Shown: positions 38,563-52,884 of the stretch, one piece after another
Layout: every line of letters starts with the position of its first letter
Numbering within the stretch: the stretch's first letter is position 1
NCBI RefSeq assembly: GCF_001039355.2
Contig: NW_019775147.1
Coordinates: 307,597-371,596, forward strand
Reading direction: 5' to 3'
Source of the DNA: Lingula anatina
Taxonomy: Eukaryota; Brachiopoda; Lingulata; Lingulida; Lingulidae
Length of the DNA stretch: 64,000 nt
Translations under genes and position numbers: made by a program
Notes under the pieces: generated by a model
Seen by the model: the letters and a program-made list of their open reading frames with translations, nothing else
What the model was told of the DNA's origin: nothing
Databases searched by the model: none

Positions 38563-39714
38563 ATGGAAGTAACATTAGTTAAAAACCAAAGACCCGTGTG
38601 CGGTGTTTATTTTCTACTTTTCTTTAATGTCGTCGTATTTTCAATAATCACGCTACTCATGGCAATGGACTATGTTAAACTGAATAGCTACCAGACTGTG
38701 GGGCAGACGAAACCATTCGTGGACAAAGAAATAAAAGCGAGTAACTTCTTTTCTTCTTCAAGACAAATTAGGAAAGGATTACAAAATCTGCTGACAGCTC
38801 CTAATGACGATGGCGGTTCTATTTTAGGCATCGGAGATAAAGTCGATGAGATTCGATCAGTGCTTTGGCCGTATCTTCACACTAATTCAATTGCCCTCAG
38901 TGAGTTAACTTTCGACGCTAGGAAGAAAATTTATGAGAGAAAGGGGAAAGCTTTGATGTTCACGTATTGGAATGGATCGACCATGCCCTCGTATATCGAA
39001 CTGTGTATATTGACGGCGTTGTGTCATAACTTTGAGGATTTTCAATTATATTTGCTAAATGCAACAGAATTTCAAAAAAGCGTTCCCTACACCCACCCAG
39101 CTTTTACGTCTCTAACCCCCGTTCATCAAGCCGATTATTTTCGTGCCGCCATGCTGAACCAATATGGCGGCATATACATGGACGCGGATACCCTTAGCTT
39201 TGGCAGCTTGAAGGCGAAGTTAAACATGCTGTCGGACTACGATTTCATTTTCGGCGGGGATGATTACTGGTTCATTTACATCACCCCTCTAGGTCCTATC
39301 CGCGCGCTAACCCCCCTTACCATGACGTGGATGAAAGAGTTGTTCGACATGTTCGATACCGCTGAAAATCAAGAATTTCTCTCGAAGGGAAAGGATAACT
39401 TTACATGGGACGCTCTCGTGACAAACAGTTTCAAACGGCTCCTGGATGAATACTTGATTTCTAAAACCATATCGGCCTATCGTTTTAATATAACTGAAAC
39501 CTGGGGACAGTTTAGCGCAGGTGATTTAATGTCCGAGGGCGATTTAGTGTCCAGGTACCGTGAAACCGATGTATTAACTCTGAATAATGATCTATATTCC
39601 GCAGAATATAAAACGCTGAACACTTCCCAAGTGCTCCAGAACCAGAGGGGGCTGTCACAGTTGCTTCGATTATCGCTGAATACTTGTTGGACAAAATTGA
39701 TATCAAAACTATAG
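38563..39714 (+). CDS. Type II membrane glycosyltransferase with DxD motif (GT32/capsular-synthesis-like)
   Basis: Single exon, 383 aa. A short cytoplasmic tail (MEVTLVKNQRPVCG) is followed by one membrane anchor, about residues 13-35 (VYFLLFFNVVVFSIITLLMA), then a stem and the catalytic domain. The donor-site block is HQADYFRAAMLNQYGGIYMD with D207-A-D209, matching the DLxRxxxLyxyGGiYlDxD signature of the DXD sugar-binding and capsular-synthesis glycosyltransferase families; the DxD binds a metal-nucleotide-sugar. A luminal Golgi location is expected. Sugar and acceptor cannot be told. Near the end, the third base-shifted frame is open from about 39616 and continues past this stop to about 39745 (EGAVTVASIIAEYLLDKIDI), so a late frameshift may have altered the C-terminus. 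Confidence 0.8.
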   Translation: MEVTLVKNQRPVCGVYFLLFFNVVVFSIITLLMAMDYVKLNSYQTVGQTKPFVDKEIKASNFFSSSRQIRKGLQNLLTAPNDDGGSILGIGDKVDEIRSVLWPYLHTNSIALSELTFDARKKIYERKGKALMFTYWNGSTMPSYIELCILTALCHNFEDFQLYLLNATEFQKSVPYTHPAFTSLTPVHQADYFRAAMLNQYGGIYMDADTLSFGSLKAKLNMLSDYDFIFGGDDYWFIYITPLGPIRALTPLTMTWMKELFDMFDTAENQEFLSKGKDNFTWDALVTNSFKRLLDEYLISKTISAYRFNITETWGQFSAGDLMSEGDLVSRYRETDVLTLNNDLYSAEYKTLNTSQVLQNQRGLSQLLRLSLNTCWTKLISKL

Positions 39715-40090
39715 CGTTCACTGCTGCTGTTACACGTGCGACTTAAACCATATATTCTTAAAAAGGTATATGGGTTTATGCCATTCAAGTAATTGTATTA
39801 AAATGTTTGTGTAAATAAACAATCGCCTCACGACTCTCTCACTTAAAAAAAGTTAAATACCATTAATGAATCCCCATATTTACTTGCTCAAAATTACTAA
39901 TCAGATTCTTTTGGTTTTTTATTCTCTTAATGATATACTAGTGTGATAAACTTAAGTCATTTTACGCGATTTGAAATTCATTTACTCATCAAGGTGACAA
40001 CAGAACGAGATTTATTACCATATAAGGCACGAGGAACAAACTTAATTACACTAACCGCATGGACCGGTATGCACCCAGGTGGCTTGTTGT

Positions 40091-40240
40091 CAACAAGGAC
40101 ACCCGCTGAGTTTGTTTTTCAAAATAAAGTTCGGTCAAGCAAAATTGATGGAATGGTCAACAAGATGGGATACCCGCTGAGATTTCTTTTCAAAATATAG
40201 TTAGGTCAAGCAAAATTGATAGCATGGTCAACAAGATGGA
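40091..40240. repeat. Tandem repeat, unit about 70 bp, 2.2 copies
   Basis: Units at 40091-40157, 40158-40228 and a partial third, each CAACAAG...CCCGCTGAG...TTTTCAAAAT...GGTCAAGCAAAATTGAT. 39745-40090 and 40240-40680 show nothing coding. Confidence 0.85.
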
Positions 40241-40684
40241 CAGACCTTCATTTTGAGAAAATCAGAATTATTTTAGCACCTTTCCTTAAAAAATACGCAT
40301 TAAATATAGTGGTTTGGTTATGGAGGATTTACAGATGAACCATGGAAAATCTCATTGCTGTTGTTTTAATCTTCCATGTGGCTCACATTGTGTGGATTTT
40401 ACATTTCCACCCCTAAATAGCAGATAATAAATAATAATTAAGTCCTCTTTGAATGTGCTGCAATACTTGTTAAACAATGCATTTATATGTTTTTAAAAGC
40501 AAAAAGCAAGAAAGTTACTACTCATTCTTCGAGGTATCAGTTTTGCAGAGAAGTCATTGTAGCGGTGTTGCGATAATCCGCAGATTGACCGGAAGGCGCG
40601 AGTTCTTCTCTGTCAAGAGTTTGGCCTATCTCCGTTTTTAAGCAGCCATACGTTTTGTACTCGACGAAATTATTTTATAATTAA

Positions 40685-41286
40685 AGCCCACATTACATTC
40701 CCTATGCGATGTCGGTACAGTGCTTGTATACAGCCCGTAAATCCTTTTCCGTGTGGCGTCTGTACGTAAGCAGCCAGTGGCCGTGCAAAATCGTACGGAT
40801 TCACGGCCTCCGTAGCCTCTACGATTTTGTTAAGGTTAAACCTTGGGCAAAATTTGAAAATCGTTAGCCCGTAGGCCGTAACAGTATCGGCGATGGCACT
40901 GCACAGTTCCCACACGGGCATCGTTTTTGGACCTGCGGTGATCGTGATAACGGTTGAACGAGTTGCTTGTGTCTTTCCTTTTCACTTTTGGTGGTTTTCG
41001 GAGTCATAACGATAATAAAGATGTTTAAAACTTAGAGTAATTCACTTTTATGAATTTAAAATTGTGCGTTTCCTTATTCTGGCCAAATGGGTGCTAAAAA
41101 TTATGGGGGGCTGTAGCGACAACGTATCGATCGTCAATAGACCTCAAGGCCACGGCACCCGCTGTGTCTGCAGGCAACTCGTCGTAACCTGTAACTATTT
41201 ACGATGTCAAAAATGAAAAAAAAAAATCGCATGGAAAATCGTATACGATTTCATCGAACGACAACCGTGGCATATGTAATCTAGCT
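40685..41286. mobile_element. Candidate MITE with TTAA target site
   Basis: Left end AGCCCACATTACATTCCC and right end ATGTAATCTAGCT are imperfect inverted repeats, and TTAA lies on both sides (40681-40684, 41287-41290). The interior is CpG-rich in its first half compared with the flanks. TTAA sites are used by piggyBac- and Kolobok-type elements. No ORF is recognised. Confidence 0.45.
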
Positions 41287-42308
41287 TTAAGTTTGGACAT
41301 GTAATGGTGCAAAGTTTATGACGTTTTCACGAAGCAGAGCACTGGACAGCTTCATACCAACCGGTCAATGCATAAAAAAATAATAATTTCAAAGGATATA
41401 TTGCCTGCAGACACGTCTTTAAAGTTTTTACGGTATGAACAGGGTAAAGATACTATTGTTTAACGGTCAACTCCCTAACGATTCCCGCCAACATTTACCT
41501 ATTTCTTCCACGCGCTGCACTAATCACGTCTTTGATCTTAGTGATGTTTTATATTAAACAAATTAAGAGGTACACATGTTGTGCTCAATGAATCCGACTT
41601 CCTTCCGTTTAGTATTGCAACTGCATACTATTTATAACATTTTTAAATAAATAATTTAGTTCAATGCGTTTTTCGTACCATTTATCGCCTTTAAGGTTCG
41701 AAGCTCTAGAGGATAAAGATATCACGTTGTAAAATTTTCAAAGGCGGGCAGGCAGGATGCCTTTTATTTTGACCCCCCCCCCCCCCCCCCACTTAACACA
41801 GACAATCAAAAACTCAAAACCCTTTTTTTAAGTGAATGCTGTATTTCTGATAGTATGCATATGTATATAATAATATTTATATATAGAATCTGTTCATGTT
41901 TAGTGTAAAATCAACGTAATTTTTCCACAGTTCATGCAATAAAGAAATAGGTGTGATATAAAACATAAATTAAAGTGCACTTCAACCCAGTCGCATATTA
42001 GCTTGTATAACGTGTTTGTAACTGGCCTAATTAAAACTGGTTTCGGATCCCGGACTGCCCAAATGTTTAATGCCAAATTTTGACAACCTAATTTAAGGTG
42101 CAACTACACCGAAGATGAGATGATCATTTCGGTGGCAACTGAAGCCAATGTCTCAGCAAACCATAATGGCAAATAATTATGTTTTGTAATAAATCTCTCC
42201 ACTTGGCAAAAAAATGCAACTTCAATGTAGAATTGCATTGGGTGTAGCAGTAGAGGGGTTTTATTGGCTTTGTGATCAAATATTGTAAATATTTCACTTA
42301 CTCATAAA

Positions 42309-42571
42309 GGGCTCATTCCCATTGAAACTATCGGTCTACGTAGCGGGGACTCTCACTGAATTCAAGCAATTTAAACATATGAACACACCTCTTTTTCCAG
42401 TGTAGTCATAGAATCACCAGCTTTTTGTATTCTGCTCAATGCCAGATAGAAGGGAGTGTGTTTATCTGTTAAACTGACTGCATGAGAGTCCCTGTGGAGT
42501 TGGATCGATCTACATAAACAGTGGAGTTGGATCGATCTACATAAACAGATAGTTACGCTGGGAATGTGCCC
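42309..42571. mobile_element. MITE, GGGC.CATTCCCA family, near-complete copy
   Basis: Left end GGGCTCATTCCCATTGAAAC and the reverse complement of the right end, GGGCACATTCCCAGCGTAAC, pair over about 23 bp. The unit GTGGAGTTGGATCGATCTAC with ATAAACA is duplicated in tandem at about 42497-42552. Related pieces lie at 30763-30960, 49358-49500, 52659-52800 and 60240-60350. Confidence 0.75.
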
Positions 42572-42599
42572 ATAGTGGTGCACTAAATTAGGCTGTCAC

Positions 42600-45500
42600 A
42601 ACTGGCCTGGGAACACACTTAAAATCAAGATTAACCAAAAGAGCCTGTGTACAACCCGTATAATGCACCCACCACAGTGGTGGGGCCTCTCTAACATGTC
42701 ACCTACAGACAGATTACCTAGGTTTCTATCCAGGTGACCCAGTATGTACCTCACTCTCAAGTCTTCACACTTTATGCCTTATACCAGACAATACATCCCT
42801 AGGTATGTTACATTACTGTCAATAGGAAAGTGAAATGCATTTGATACAATTAACTTGTCATCGTCTTGTATCAGTACCATATTACACCGGCTCTTCATAC
42901 ACAGCCAAGTCATGTTTCAAGTCAATTTGGGCAGACATAACCCATTACAACAGACCTTAGCCGGTAAAATGTTTATTTTATAAACTAACTCTGAACTTTT
43001 CCTAATAAAATGAATTCAGCTATGCTCAGTTGGGTGGAAAAAGTTGACTGGAACCACGACTTGACAGTGTAAGTAACACACCTCTTTCCTGATCAACCAT
43101 TATATTCAGTAGACAAGTTCCATTTTTTCCCAGAAACTCAACAATTTCTAAAACATCCACTGCTGTTGGATAAAATGTGTTTGAGTTGATCCATTTTCAG
43201 GCCTGCCTATGCACATTTTTCTTTTCAAATTAATAAAATAAAATAAATAAGTCCTTTTCAGTACAAGCCCCTTTGCTGAAGTCATCATTCCTTAAATTCT
43301 TTTGAAAGAATCCCTGACATAACTCTTTAGGATCGTAAATAGTAATATTTTATCTCGAAATTTATAATAAAGCAATAAGGGGTGGTTCATAATTAATATC
43401 TATAATCTTATGGATAGTCAAGTTAAAACATGAATCCTTGGTGCAGCATTCAACTAATTTGTACATATATAAATACAATAATCCTCAATGTTATATTAAT
43501 ATGCAATCAATCTCAAATTTTCCATTGACTAAACAATGTCCGCCTTTGCATTCCTGCCTGTTACACAGCTAGAAACCTAGTCACATTAATAAAAGGTCAC
43601 TAGCTGTGCACAGCCTGTAAAAATATGATGAATATATTACATATACACAGATTCTGTCACATGACTCGGTGAGCACAACAATGTGCCTTTGTACAATATT
43701 TTTACACTATAAAATGTGAAGTTCGGTCAACTCGACTATTGTAGAATGTAGCATCAATTCTGAATTGAAATAGCAGTTTATACTACTCCACAAAATTTTC
43801 AATGAATTTTCTGAACTGAGGCTCTGTCTAACCCATTGCACCTTAATTACATACACACTGGCATACATATGAAAGATACTCATTTCAAATTTGTGCCTCG
43901 CGCTCCTTAACTCTTTTTTTTTTGACTCATTTAGATATTTTGGTTCAAAATACCAGATTAAAATGAATGAACTTAACTGAATCTCTTCCTACACCCAGAC
44001 TAACACATCATCATCATTAATGACCTTGTACAAGTCCCTCTTCTTTCAAGTCATGTTTAATTTATTAAAATTACTAAGTTTGAAACTCCACAGATATTCT
44101 CTTTTTCTTTTTAGTTTTTGGTGCCTCAACTGTTGCTTCAAGCGTGCATTCACCAACCTTTGCTACAAGTCTGCTACATTATAATAAGGTAGCCGTGGGG
44201 ACTGGAGGGGGTAGGTAGAGCTCCGATTTTACACAAGAATACATCAGGTAACATTAAGGTCAAACTAACCTCACCAGTTACCAGACAAGCAATATTAAAT
44301 ATATATCAAGAGGGATCGCACTGTAATTGAGCCTCCCAGTTGCAGGTTAGCAAGGAAAGAATGTACAAATACCCATGTACTCTGTAAGTTAGCTATGTGC
44401 CAATGTGGTGGATTGAATGTGAATGTGTGTGTATTTATGCATGATTGCACAAGTTTATGCATGCTACACTTCAGTCTGGGATCTATAATGCGGTAAAGAA
44501 GACATATGGGCAACAATATACTCAACATAATAACAAAGGCCATGTTATCACTGTCACCTGCAATCATGCAATGTCACCATTACTGTCATTGATGTAAGAC
44601 TCGCTCTTGCCCACTGTACCATCATTGCTGGCATCAGTACCATGTTTAACTTTCATTTCATATGACTGAGTCTTCCACTTCAAACATCATCTCACTACAC
44701 AAAACAGCTTACGTTAAGAACCATAACAGGTGTAGCTCTACTGCCTGAAAACGTCCCACCCTGTCCAAATAATATTGACAAATCTGTTCGGACTATGTTG
44801 ACCACTGTCCAGTAAATACTTCATATGTATTCACAAAGTCTAAGGGCATATCAGAGTGATCAGTTTAGACTTTCTGCATAATTTCAAGGTCTGATAGTCC
44901 ACTAGTCCACTACTATCATCTGGCATGTCAGTTTTAAAGGAATTGCTTGTTTCAAATATCCTCTTTCAGTCCGAGAAGGCATCTTCACTCCGTATGACTA
45001 CTGCATAGGTGACTTCTTCACAAGTTCCTTCCTTAATTGGCCTTGTATTACATTGTCCATAATGAGGTACACAGACCCCTCGTTTATGACCTTTTCTTCA
45101 TTTCATGTAGGGAGCCTCTACAGATTGGTGACATAAACGCTAAACGGGAAAACTCAAGTTTTTTTATACAAGTAATTCCTTACTACCAGAGCACTGAATA
45201 AGAACTTGCATAATCTTTATATTCCTGCATTTTAATAGTGAGTTCTCAGATAAATTCACTTCTTAGTTCTTCAATTGTTTTGCTGTCTTCAGATTTGCTG
45301 TTACTCTAGACACATATTTTCTCAGATTAAAAACAAATGTGCTGTTATGATAACAATACCAATGGTGAATACTACAGACAACGTGCGTCCACTCGGTGAA
45401 TGAACTTGTATATGACTAAGGTCAACTGCACAAGTTACTGTACATACACACAAACACACACATAATATGCTGGCTCTCCTTTGGGGCTATGTTACAATTA

Positions 45501-46035
45501 AGGGAACTCCACTTTCCTCCTTTACACGAGGAGAATACCCTTCATGCTCTTGAGTTTTTTCTTTCTCTGTTGTTCCAGTTCCACATCCACTATATGCCAG
45601 GTTCAAAATTCAAAACACTATAATTATACAGTCAAATCGATGAAATGGTTCTGTGAATCAGAGCTGTGTGAAGACTTTACTGATTACTGTATATCCATTG
45701 CTTATTAATGCACACAAAATTGAGGATGAGAACACATGTATCACTCTTTACACAGGCAGAATTTCCATAATATTGCATACTTCCAATAAAAAGTTAATGC
45801 ATGTTATAATTCAAACCATTTTTCTCTTGATAAAAAGGCCAGTGTGTCCCCAAGAGGTAGTCATTATTATTGTACTCGTTCCCACCTCTGCCTCTGAACA
45901 TTTTTCGTACTGCGATTTACATCTTTAATGATATCTGAGAAAGCTGTACACATAAGTATTGACCTATAGAAAGTTGATTAAGTATCCATTGCTCCAGGTT
46001 AACACAGAGGTCAAGGTGCTCTATCTTGTGCCAGA
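42600..46035 (-). other. AT-rich region, probably UBL3 3' UTR and downstream
   Basis: No convincing coding exon on either strand. It lies directly downstream of the UBL3 stop codon (46036) and may include a long 3' UTR. A short minus ORF near 44090-44180 (ECTLEATVEAPKTKKKKRIS) looks protein-like but has no supported splice partner. Confidence 0.4.
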
Positions 46036-46227
46036 TCATAATATTGTGCAACAGTTACTGCATGCACTCTCCCCTCCTTTATCTTTCTTGATCTGTCCTG
46101 TAAACAACAAATGGAACAGTATTAGTAAGTAGAACTGGCAACAAAAAGCTAAGTAAATGCACACAAATAATTGGTCCATTCAGTGGTTCATCATCTGGGC
46201 CATATCTTATGGAAATATTTGGGATGG

Positions 46228-46266
<39 letters not shown>

Positions 46267-49200
46267 TGGTAGTCATTCCATGCATCTATTATTTTGAGCA
46301 TACACACAAAATGCCAGGACTTGCCTCAAGTACCTGTTACCTTCAGCTCCGAGTATTCCACTCTTTCATGAAATAAAACTGTATGTGACATCCACTGTAA
46401 ATTCTACATTTAAAATACCAATCTCCCGTCATGTATCACTTAGTGCCCTTTGGTATGGTTTAGAACAATGATTTAGCTACTCAAAATTCTAATTTCAAGA
46501 GGGGAATATTGGTGTAATATATNNNNNNNNNNNNNNNNNNNNNNNNNNNNNNNNNNNNNNNNNNNNNNNNNNNNNNNNNNNNNNNNNNNNNNNNNNNNNN
46601 NNNNNNNNNNNNNNNNNNNNNNNNNNNNNNNNNNNNNNNNNNNNNNNNNNNNNNNNNNNNNNNNNNNNNNNNNNNNNNNNNNNNNNNNNNNNNNNNNNNN
46701 NNNNNNNNNNNNNNNNNNNNNNNNNNNNNNNNNNNNNNNNNNNNNNNNNNNNNNNNNNNNGGCAGGAAACCCCTGATTCCCCCCTTCTAAATCTGCCACT
46801 GTTACTTAGGTACCTACCTTGATTATTGGGCTCAGGTAAATGCTCCCTAGCAACCAAGTGCATCACAGTCATCTTGCCCACCGGCAACTGAAGTGCTGGA
46901 ACAATGGAACAAGTTTCGAGATTAGATTACAAGAAATAATGAGAGAGAGAGAGAGAAAGAGAGAGAGAGAAGAAGCTATTACAAAGTTATATTTCAAATT
47001 GTTACATTCTATTGGATAACAGTTTTTCTCTCTCTGTAATGATCTAAATATATATACTGCACTGAATGTTCACCATGCTGTACTAGTGTTACATCATCAT
47101 CCAAGGCCGTCTTGCAAATTGTGACAGGTGTCCATGACCTACTTATCCCATAATGAGATAGTTGCGCTCGATCTACTTGAACTTTCCCTAAATTGTCTGT
47201 TTCCATGAACTACTCATTGATATGTTTCTATGGACTACTTACCCACAAATGTGATGCTTCCTGGAACTACTTAACACCAAGACAACTCTCTCAATGTTAT
47301 ATTTCAGTGGATTACTTAACCCACCCCCAACCGTGTTATGTTTCCATGGACTAGTCACCCCCAAATGTTTAATTTCAATAAATTACTTACCCCCCAATGT
47401 CACGTTTCCATGTAAAAATCTTCCTTGATATATGAGGCGCAGGATATTTGTGGGGGGCAGCTGCTCATCTGCCCAACCTGGAGAAAAGCAGGAGAAAAAT
47501 ATTAACAAACAACAAATGATAGGCATTCCTTTATTACAGAACATGTGATAGGTAATGAAGCTGTATGGAAGTGATCTGCAGGAACATGCTGTTGACCTTT
47601 TGCTTACTAAATTACAAGTGAACAATCTAATCTGCTTGGTGGGTATAGTAAGACATAAATTAGGAGAAAGGTGAAAACGAGGGAGACTTAGAAATAGCGC
47701 GAAAAAGAATATAGTTTACAATGCACAACAAGAATATCAATCTCATTAAAACATGCAACAGGCTGGAAAAAATACTGAAATGACAAAACCAGATGAAGCT
47801 TTCTGTCTGAATATCATGTATACTTACTATGTGTATGCTTAAACACATAATAAGAGGATCCGATGGTATCACAGAGAGGCCCAATGGATACCAAGACTTA
47901 TAAATTCCTGCTGAACAATGTACACACATGCCCATCTTATTATATTCTTGTAAATCACCTTTATATAGCTTCAGAAAGTTATATTTACTCAAACCTAGGT
48001 GTAGTCTCTCTTTCAACAGATAACATTATTGATTTCTTTAACTGTGGAAGACACAAAATCTATGGTTCTTATGACAATACTCAAAGAAGAAGATACTTGT
48101 AACTAAGTGGAAAAAATAAGTTATTTCATAAAATGTAAAGAATCAAATTAAGGGGGCGGGATCTTACCTTGTGGCCAGTTATCGTAGACATATTGTGTGA
48201 TCTCTGCCGCTGAACTGTTGGGGGTGAACAGGAACTCATTTGTTTTACCACTCACTAGGATAAGCTTGAGGCTGATCTGGAAAATAAAATTCGAAGAAAA
48301 TTGATCAATATGTTGTACACCAAAACAATTTTCTGCCTGTCTTGTGTGAAAACATCAGTCACTTTATAAGTTCAGGCATATCACTAGGGAATGTCTAATG
48401 CTAATGACAACAGGTGATAAATGACTCCAAATTACAATACTATTTTGTATTGATAATGGTGATACTTTTACTAGACTTCTTGTCCACGCAAATGATTAAA
48501 TAAACATCGAAAAGCAAAAACATGTTAGTAAACATGTTTTACACTAGATGAGGAAGAAGTTAAGAAGAAGTTAAGATCTTTAATAATTAAAGATTATTGA
48601 ACCAATCAAGACAAAAAAAAAAAAATCCATAGCTAATATAAGCTAAAACATATATATCTGATATATGTAATATAACTACATGATTAAATATAAAATTCAA
48701 CAGACACATACAGAGAAGCACCACAGCTAGGTAGGAAATGGGCTGAAACCAGCAGTCTGAACTCCTGGTGATAAATCACATGATCTGCATTACAGTTTTC
48801 TCACAAAGGAAAGGTGTACCAAGTACAACAGATATTGATATTGTTAACTATAAAATAGAATCTTTAAATTATTTCTGTTTGGTCCCTACTAGTATGCATT
48901 ATCAAAGTCATGACAGCTGATGAATTCATTCAGGCTTATTCCATATCTTACTTGTTTTGCTTTTGAGTCGATGAAATGTTACCACATGGTCCACACTTGC
49001 TGATTTACTGTCTTTACATTACCCCTCCCAAGTCCCTACCAAATAATAACTGTAGTATATCACTTTCTTATAAAACTACTAACAAAGGTATTTCTTTCAG
49101 CAATACATCAGTGCCAGCTATCCGATAACTCCCAGTGAGTCTATCAAATGGCAATTTGCATCACAGAAACTTCATTAACAGGCCATAATGTAAAGAGATG

Positions 49201-50258
49201 CTAAGGTTAAGTGGGTCTTTAAGGGAGGCATGATGTCAGTATAAAACTGCAGCCAGAGTTTACCACTGCTTATGCAGTGACAGGATATTTAGATAAAGAG
49301 ATTCTTGTTAAAAGGGTCTTCAATGTTCTTCACTTCATCCAGTGACTTTGTATATAAGGGCTGATTGCCAGTGAAACTATCATTCTATGATGTAGATTTA
49401 ACCAACTCTGCGGGACTCTCGTTGAATGCAAACAGATAATGATTAACACACCAATTCCTGGCATTGAGCAGAATACAAGAAAACTGGTGATTAGACAAGT
49501 ACGTTGGAGACAACACACACACACACACACACACACACACGTACTACCAACAATCCACAGCAGAATAATCAACAACTACCAAGATAAAACGAACACAGAG
49601 ATACTCAGAAATCTTGCATCCTTTTTATACTTTTTTTTTTAACTCTGATATTTCTCTTATAATCATATTTCATTTTAAATTTTAAAAAGTATGGATCAGA
49701 TGAAACTGTCATCCAATTTTCATTTTTATTCTTCACTTTTTACAGATCTCACTAAGTTATTTTCTCATTCCGTCATAAAATTTCCTGGCACAAACATCAA
49801 GTGATAAGATAATTTTTCAACTTGAATGAACTGAGACAGGATGTAAACCTCCGCAAACAAAGCAGAGGTCATACAAGGTGATCAATATATTCAATCTATC
49901 TGCCTAGCTCTCTCTACATTAATTGGATGACGTTTTCCAGCTGAACATTTCATAAATACTGATCAACAAAACACTATCTATACACTATCACAATATTATA
50001 AAATCAAGAAAAGTTAAAGAAGTGAAAAAATGCAATAACATATTTCAAAATATCTTTTCATGATTTCCTTTCAATTATTCAGATTGAGTATATCATGTAT
50101 TTGGGTTTAAATTTATGGCTCTAAATTGGACCACATGAATCAATGAACAGGTTAAAGACAGTAAAGCTGTAGAAATAGGAGAGCTGACAGTCAGACTGAC
50201 ACTGGNACTGGCAACTGAAGTGCTGGAACAAGATAAAGAGAGATCAGATTACAGTAAA

Positions 50259-50300
<42 letters not shown>

Positions 50301-52838
50301 CTATAACAAAGTTATATTTCAAATTGTTACATTCTATTGGATAAGTTTTTCTCTCTGTAGTGATCTAAATATATATACTGCACTGAATGTTCGCCATGCT
50401 GTACCAGTGTTACATCATCATCCAAGGCCGTCTTGCAAATTGTGACAGGTGTCCATGACCTACTTAACCCATAATGAGTTAGTTGTTCTTGATCTACTAG
50501 AACCTGCACTAAATTCTCCGTTTCCATGAACTACTCATTGATATATGTTTCTTTGGACTACTTACCCACAAATTTGATGCTTCCTGGAACTACTTAACAC
50601 CAAGACAACTCTCTCAATGTTATATTTCAGTGGATTACTTAACCCACCCCCAACCCTGTTATGTTTCCATGGACTAGTCACCCCCAAATGTTTAATTTCA
50701 ATAAATTACTTACCCCCCAATGTCACGTTTCCATGTAAAAATCTTCCTTGATATATGAGGCGCAGGATATTTGTGGGGGGCAGCTGCTCATCTGCCCAAC
50801 CTGGGGAAAAGCAGGAGAAAAATATTAACAAACAACAAATGATAGGCATTCCTTTATTACAGAACATGTGATAGGTAATGAAGCTGTATGGAAGTGATCT
50901 GCAGGAACATGCTGTTGACCTTTTGCTTACTAAATTACAAGTGAACAATCTAATCTGCCTGGTGGGTATAGTAAGACATAAATTAGGAGAAAGGTGAAAA
51001 CGAGGGAGACTTAGAAATAGCGCGAAAAAGAATATAGTTTACAATGCACAACAAGAATATCAATCTCATTAAAACATGCAACAGGCTGGAAAAAATACTG
51101 AAATGACAAAACCAGATGAAGCTTTCTGTCTGAATATCATGTATACTTACTATGTGTATGCTTAAACACATAATAAGAGGATCCGATGGTATCACAGAGA
51201 GGCCCAATGGATACCAAGACTTATAAATTCCTGCTGAACAATGTACACACATGCCCATCTTATTATATTCTTGTAAATCACCTTTATATAGCTTCAGAAA
51301 GTTATATTCACTCAAACCTAGGTGTAGTCTCTCTTTCAACAGATAACATTATTGATTTCTTTAACTGTGGAAGACACAAAATCTATGGTTCTTATGACAA
51401 TGCTCAAAGAAGAAGATAACTAAGTGAAAAAAAGAAGTTATTTCATAAAATGTAAAGAATCAAATTAAGAGGGGGGGGGGGGGATCTTACCTTGTGGCCA
51501 GTTATCGTAGACATATTGTGTGATCTCTGCCGCTGAACTGTTGGGGGTGAACAGGAACTCATTTGTTTTACCACTCACTAGGATAAGCTTGAGGCTGATC
51601 TGGAAAATAAAATTCGAAGAAAATTGATCAATATGTTGTACACCAAAACAATTTTCTGCCTGTCTTGTGTGAAAACATGAGTCACTTTATAAGTGCAGGC
51701 ATATCACTAGGGAATGTCTAATGCTAATGACAACAGGTGATAAATGACTCCAAATTACAATACTATTTTGTATTGATAATGGTGATACTTTTACTAGACT
51801 TCTTGTCCATGCAAATGATTAAATAAACATCGAAAAGCAAAAACATGTTAGTAAACATGTTTTACACTAGATGAGGAAGAAGTTAAGAAGAAGTTAAGAT
51901 CTTTAATAAAGATTATTGAACCAATCAAGACAAAAAAAAATGCATAGCTAACATAAGCTAAAACATATATATCTGATATATGTAATATAACTACATGATT
52001 AAATATAAAATTCAACAGACACATACAGAGAAGCACCACAGCTAGGTAGGAAATGGGCTGAAACCAGCAGTCTGAACTCCTGGTGATAAATCACATGATC
52101 TGCATTACAGTTTTCTCACAAAGGAAAGGTGTGCTCAGTACAACAGATATTGATATTGTAAACTATTACATAGAATCTTTAAATTATTTCTGTTTGGTCC
52201 CTATGCATTATCAAAGTCATGACAGCTGATGAATTCATTCAGGCTTATTCCATATCTTACTTGTTTTGCTTTTGAGTTGATGAAATGTTACCACATGGCC
52301 CACACTTGCTGATTTACTGTCTTTACATTACCCCTCCCAAGTCCCTACCAAATAATAACTGTAGTATATCACTTTCTTATAAAACTACTAACAAAGATAT
52401 TTCTTTCAGCAATACATCAGTGCCAGGCTATCCGATAACTCCCAGTGAGTCTATCAAATGGCAATTTGCATCACAGAAACTTCATTAACAGGCCATAATG
52501 TAAAGAGATGCTAAGGTTAAGTGGGTCTTTAAGGGAGGCATGATGTCAGTAATAAACTGCAGCCAGAGTTTACCACTGCTTATGCAGTGACAGGATATTT
52601 AGATAAAGAGATTCTTGTAAAAAGGGTCTTCAATGTTCTTCACTTCATCCAGTGACTTTGTATATAAGGGCTGATTGCCAGTGAAACTATCATTCTATGA
52701 TGTAGATTTATCCAACTCTGAAGGACTCTCGCTGAATGCAAACAGATAATGATTAACACACCAATTCCTGGCATTGAGCAGAATACAAGAAAACTGGTGA
52801 TTAGACAAGTACGTTGGAGACAACACACACACACACAC

Positions 52839-52884
<46 letters not shown>

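Noticed and set aside
39477-39788. Minus ORFs opposite the glycosyltransferase end
   Set aside because: Antisense shadows; no motif and no promoter or splice support.
40670-40921. 83-codon minus ORF
   Set aside because: It lies within the candidate TTAA MITE and shows no recognisable domain.
46473-46887. Long minus-strand ORFs across the N gap
   Set aside because: They exist only because N codons do not stop translation. The real exon is 46818-46895.
47660-48016. 118-codon minus ORF, seen again at 50983-51339
   Set aside because: It is intronic sequence between UBL3 exons 2 and 3, duplicated with the block; its repetition is not independent evidence.
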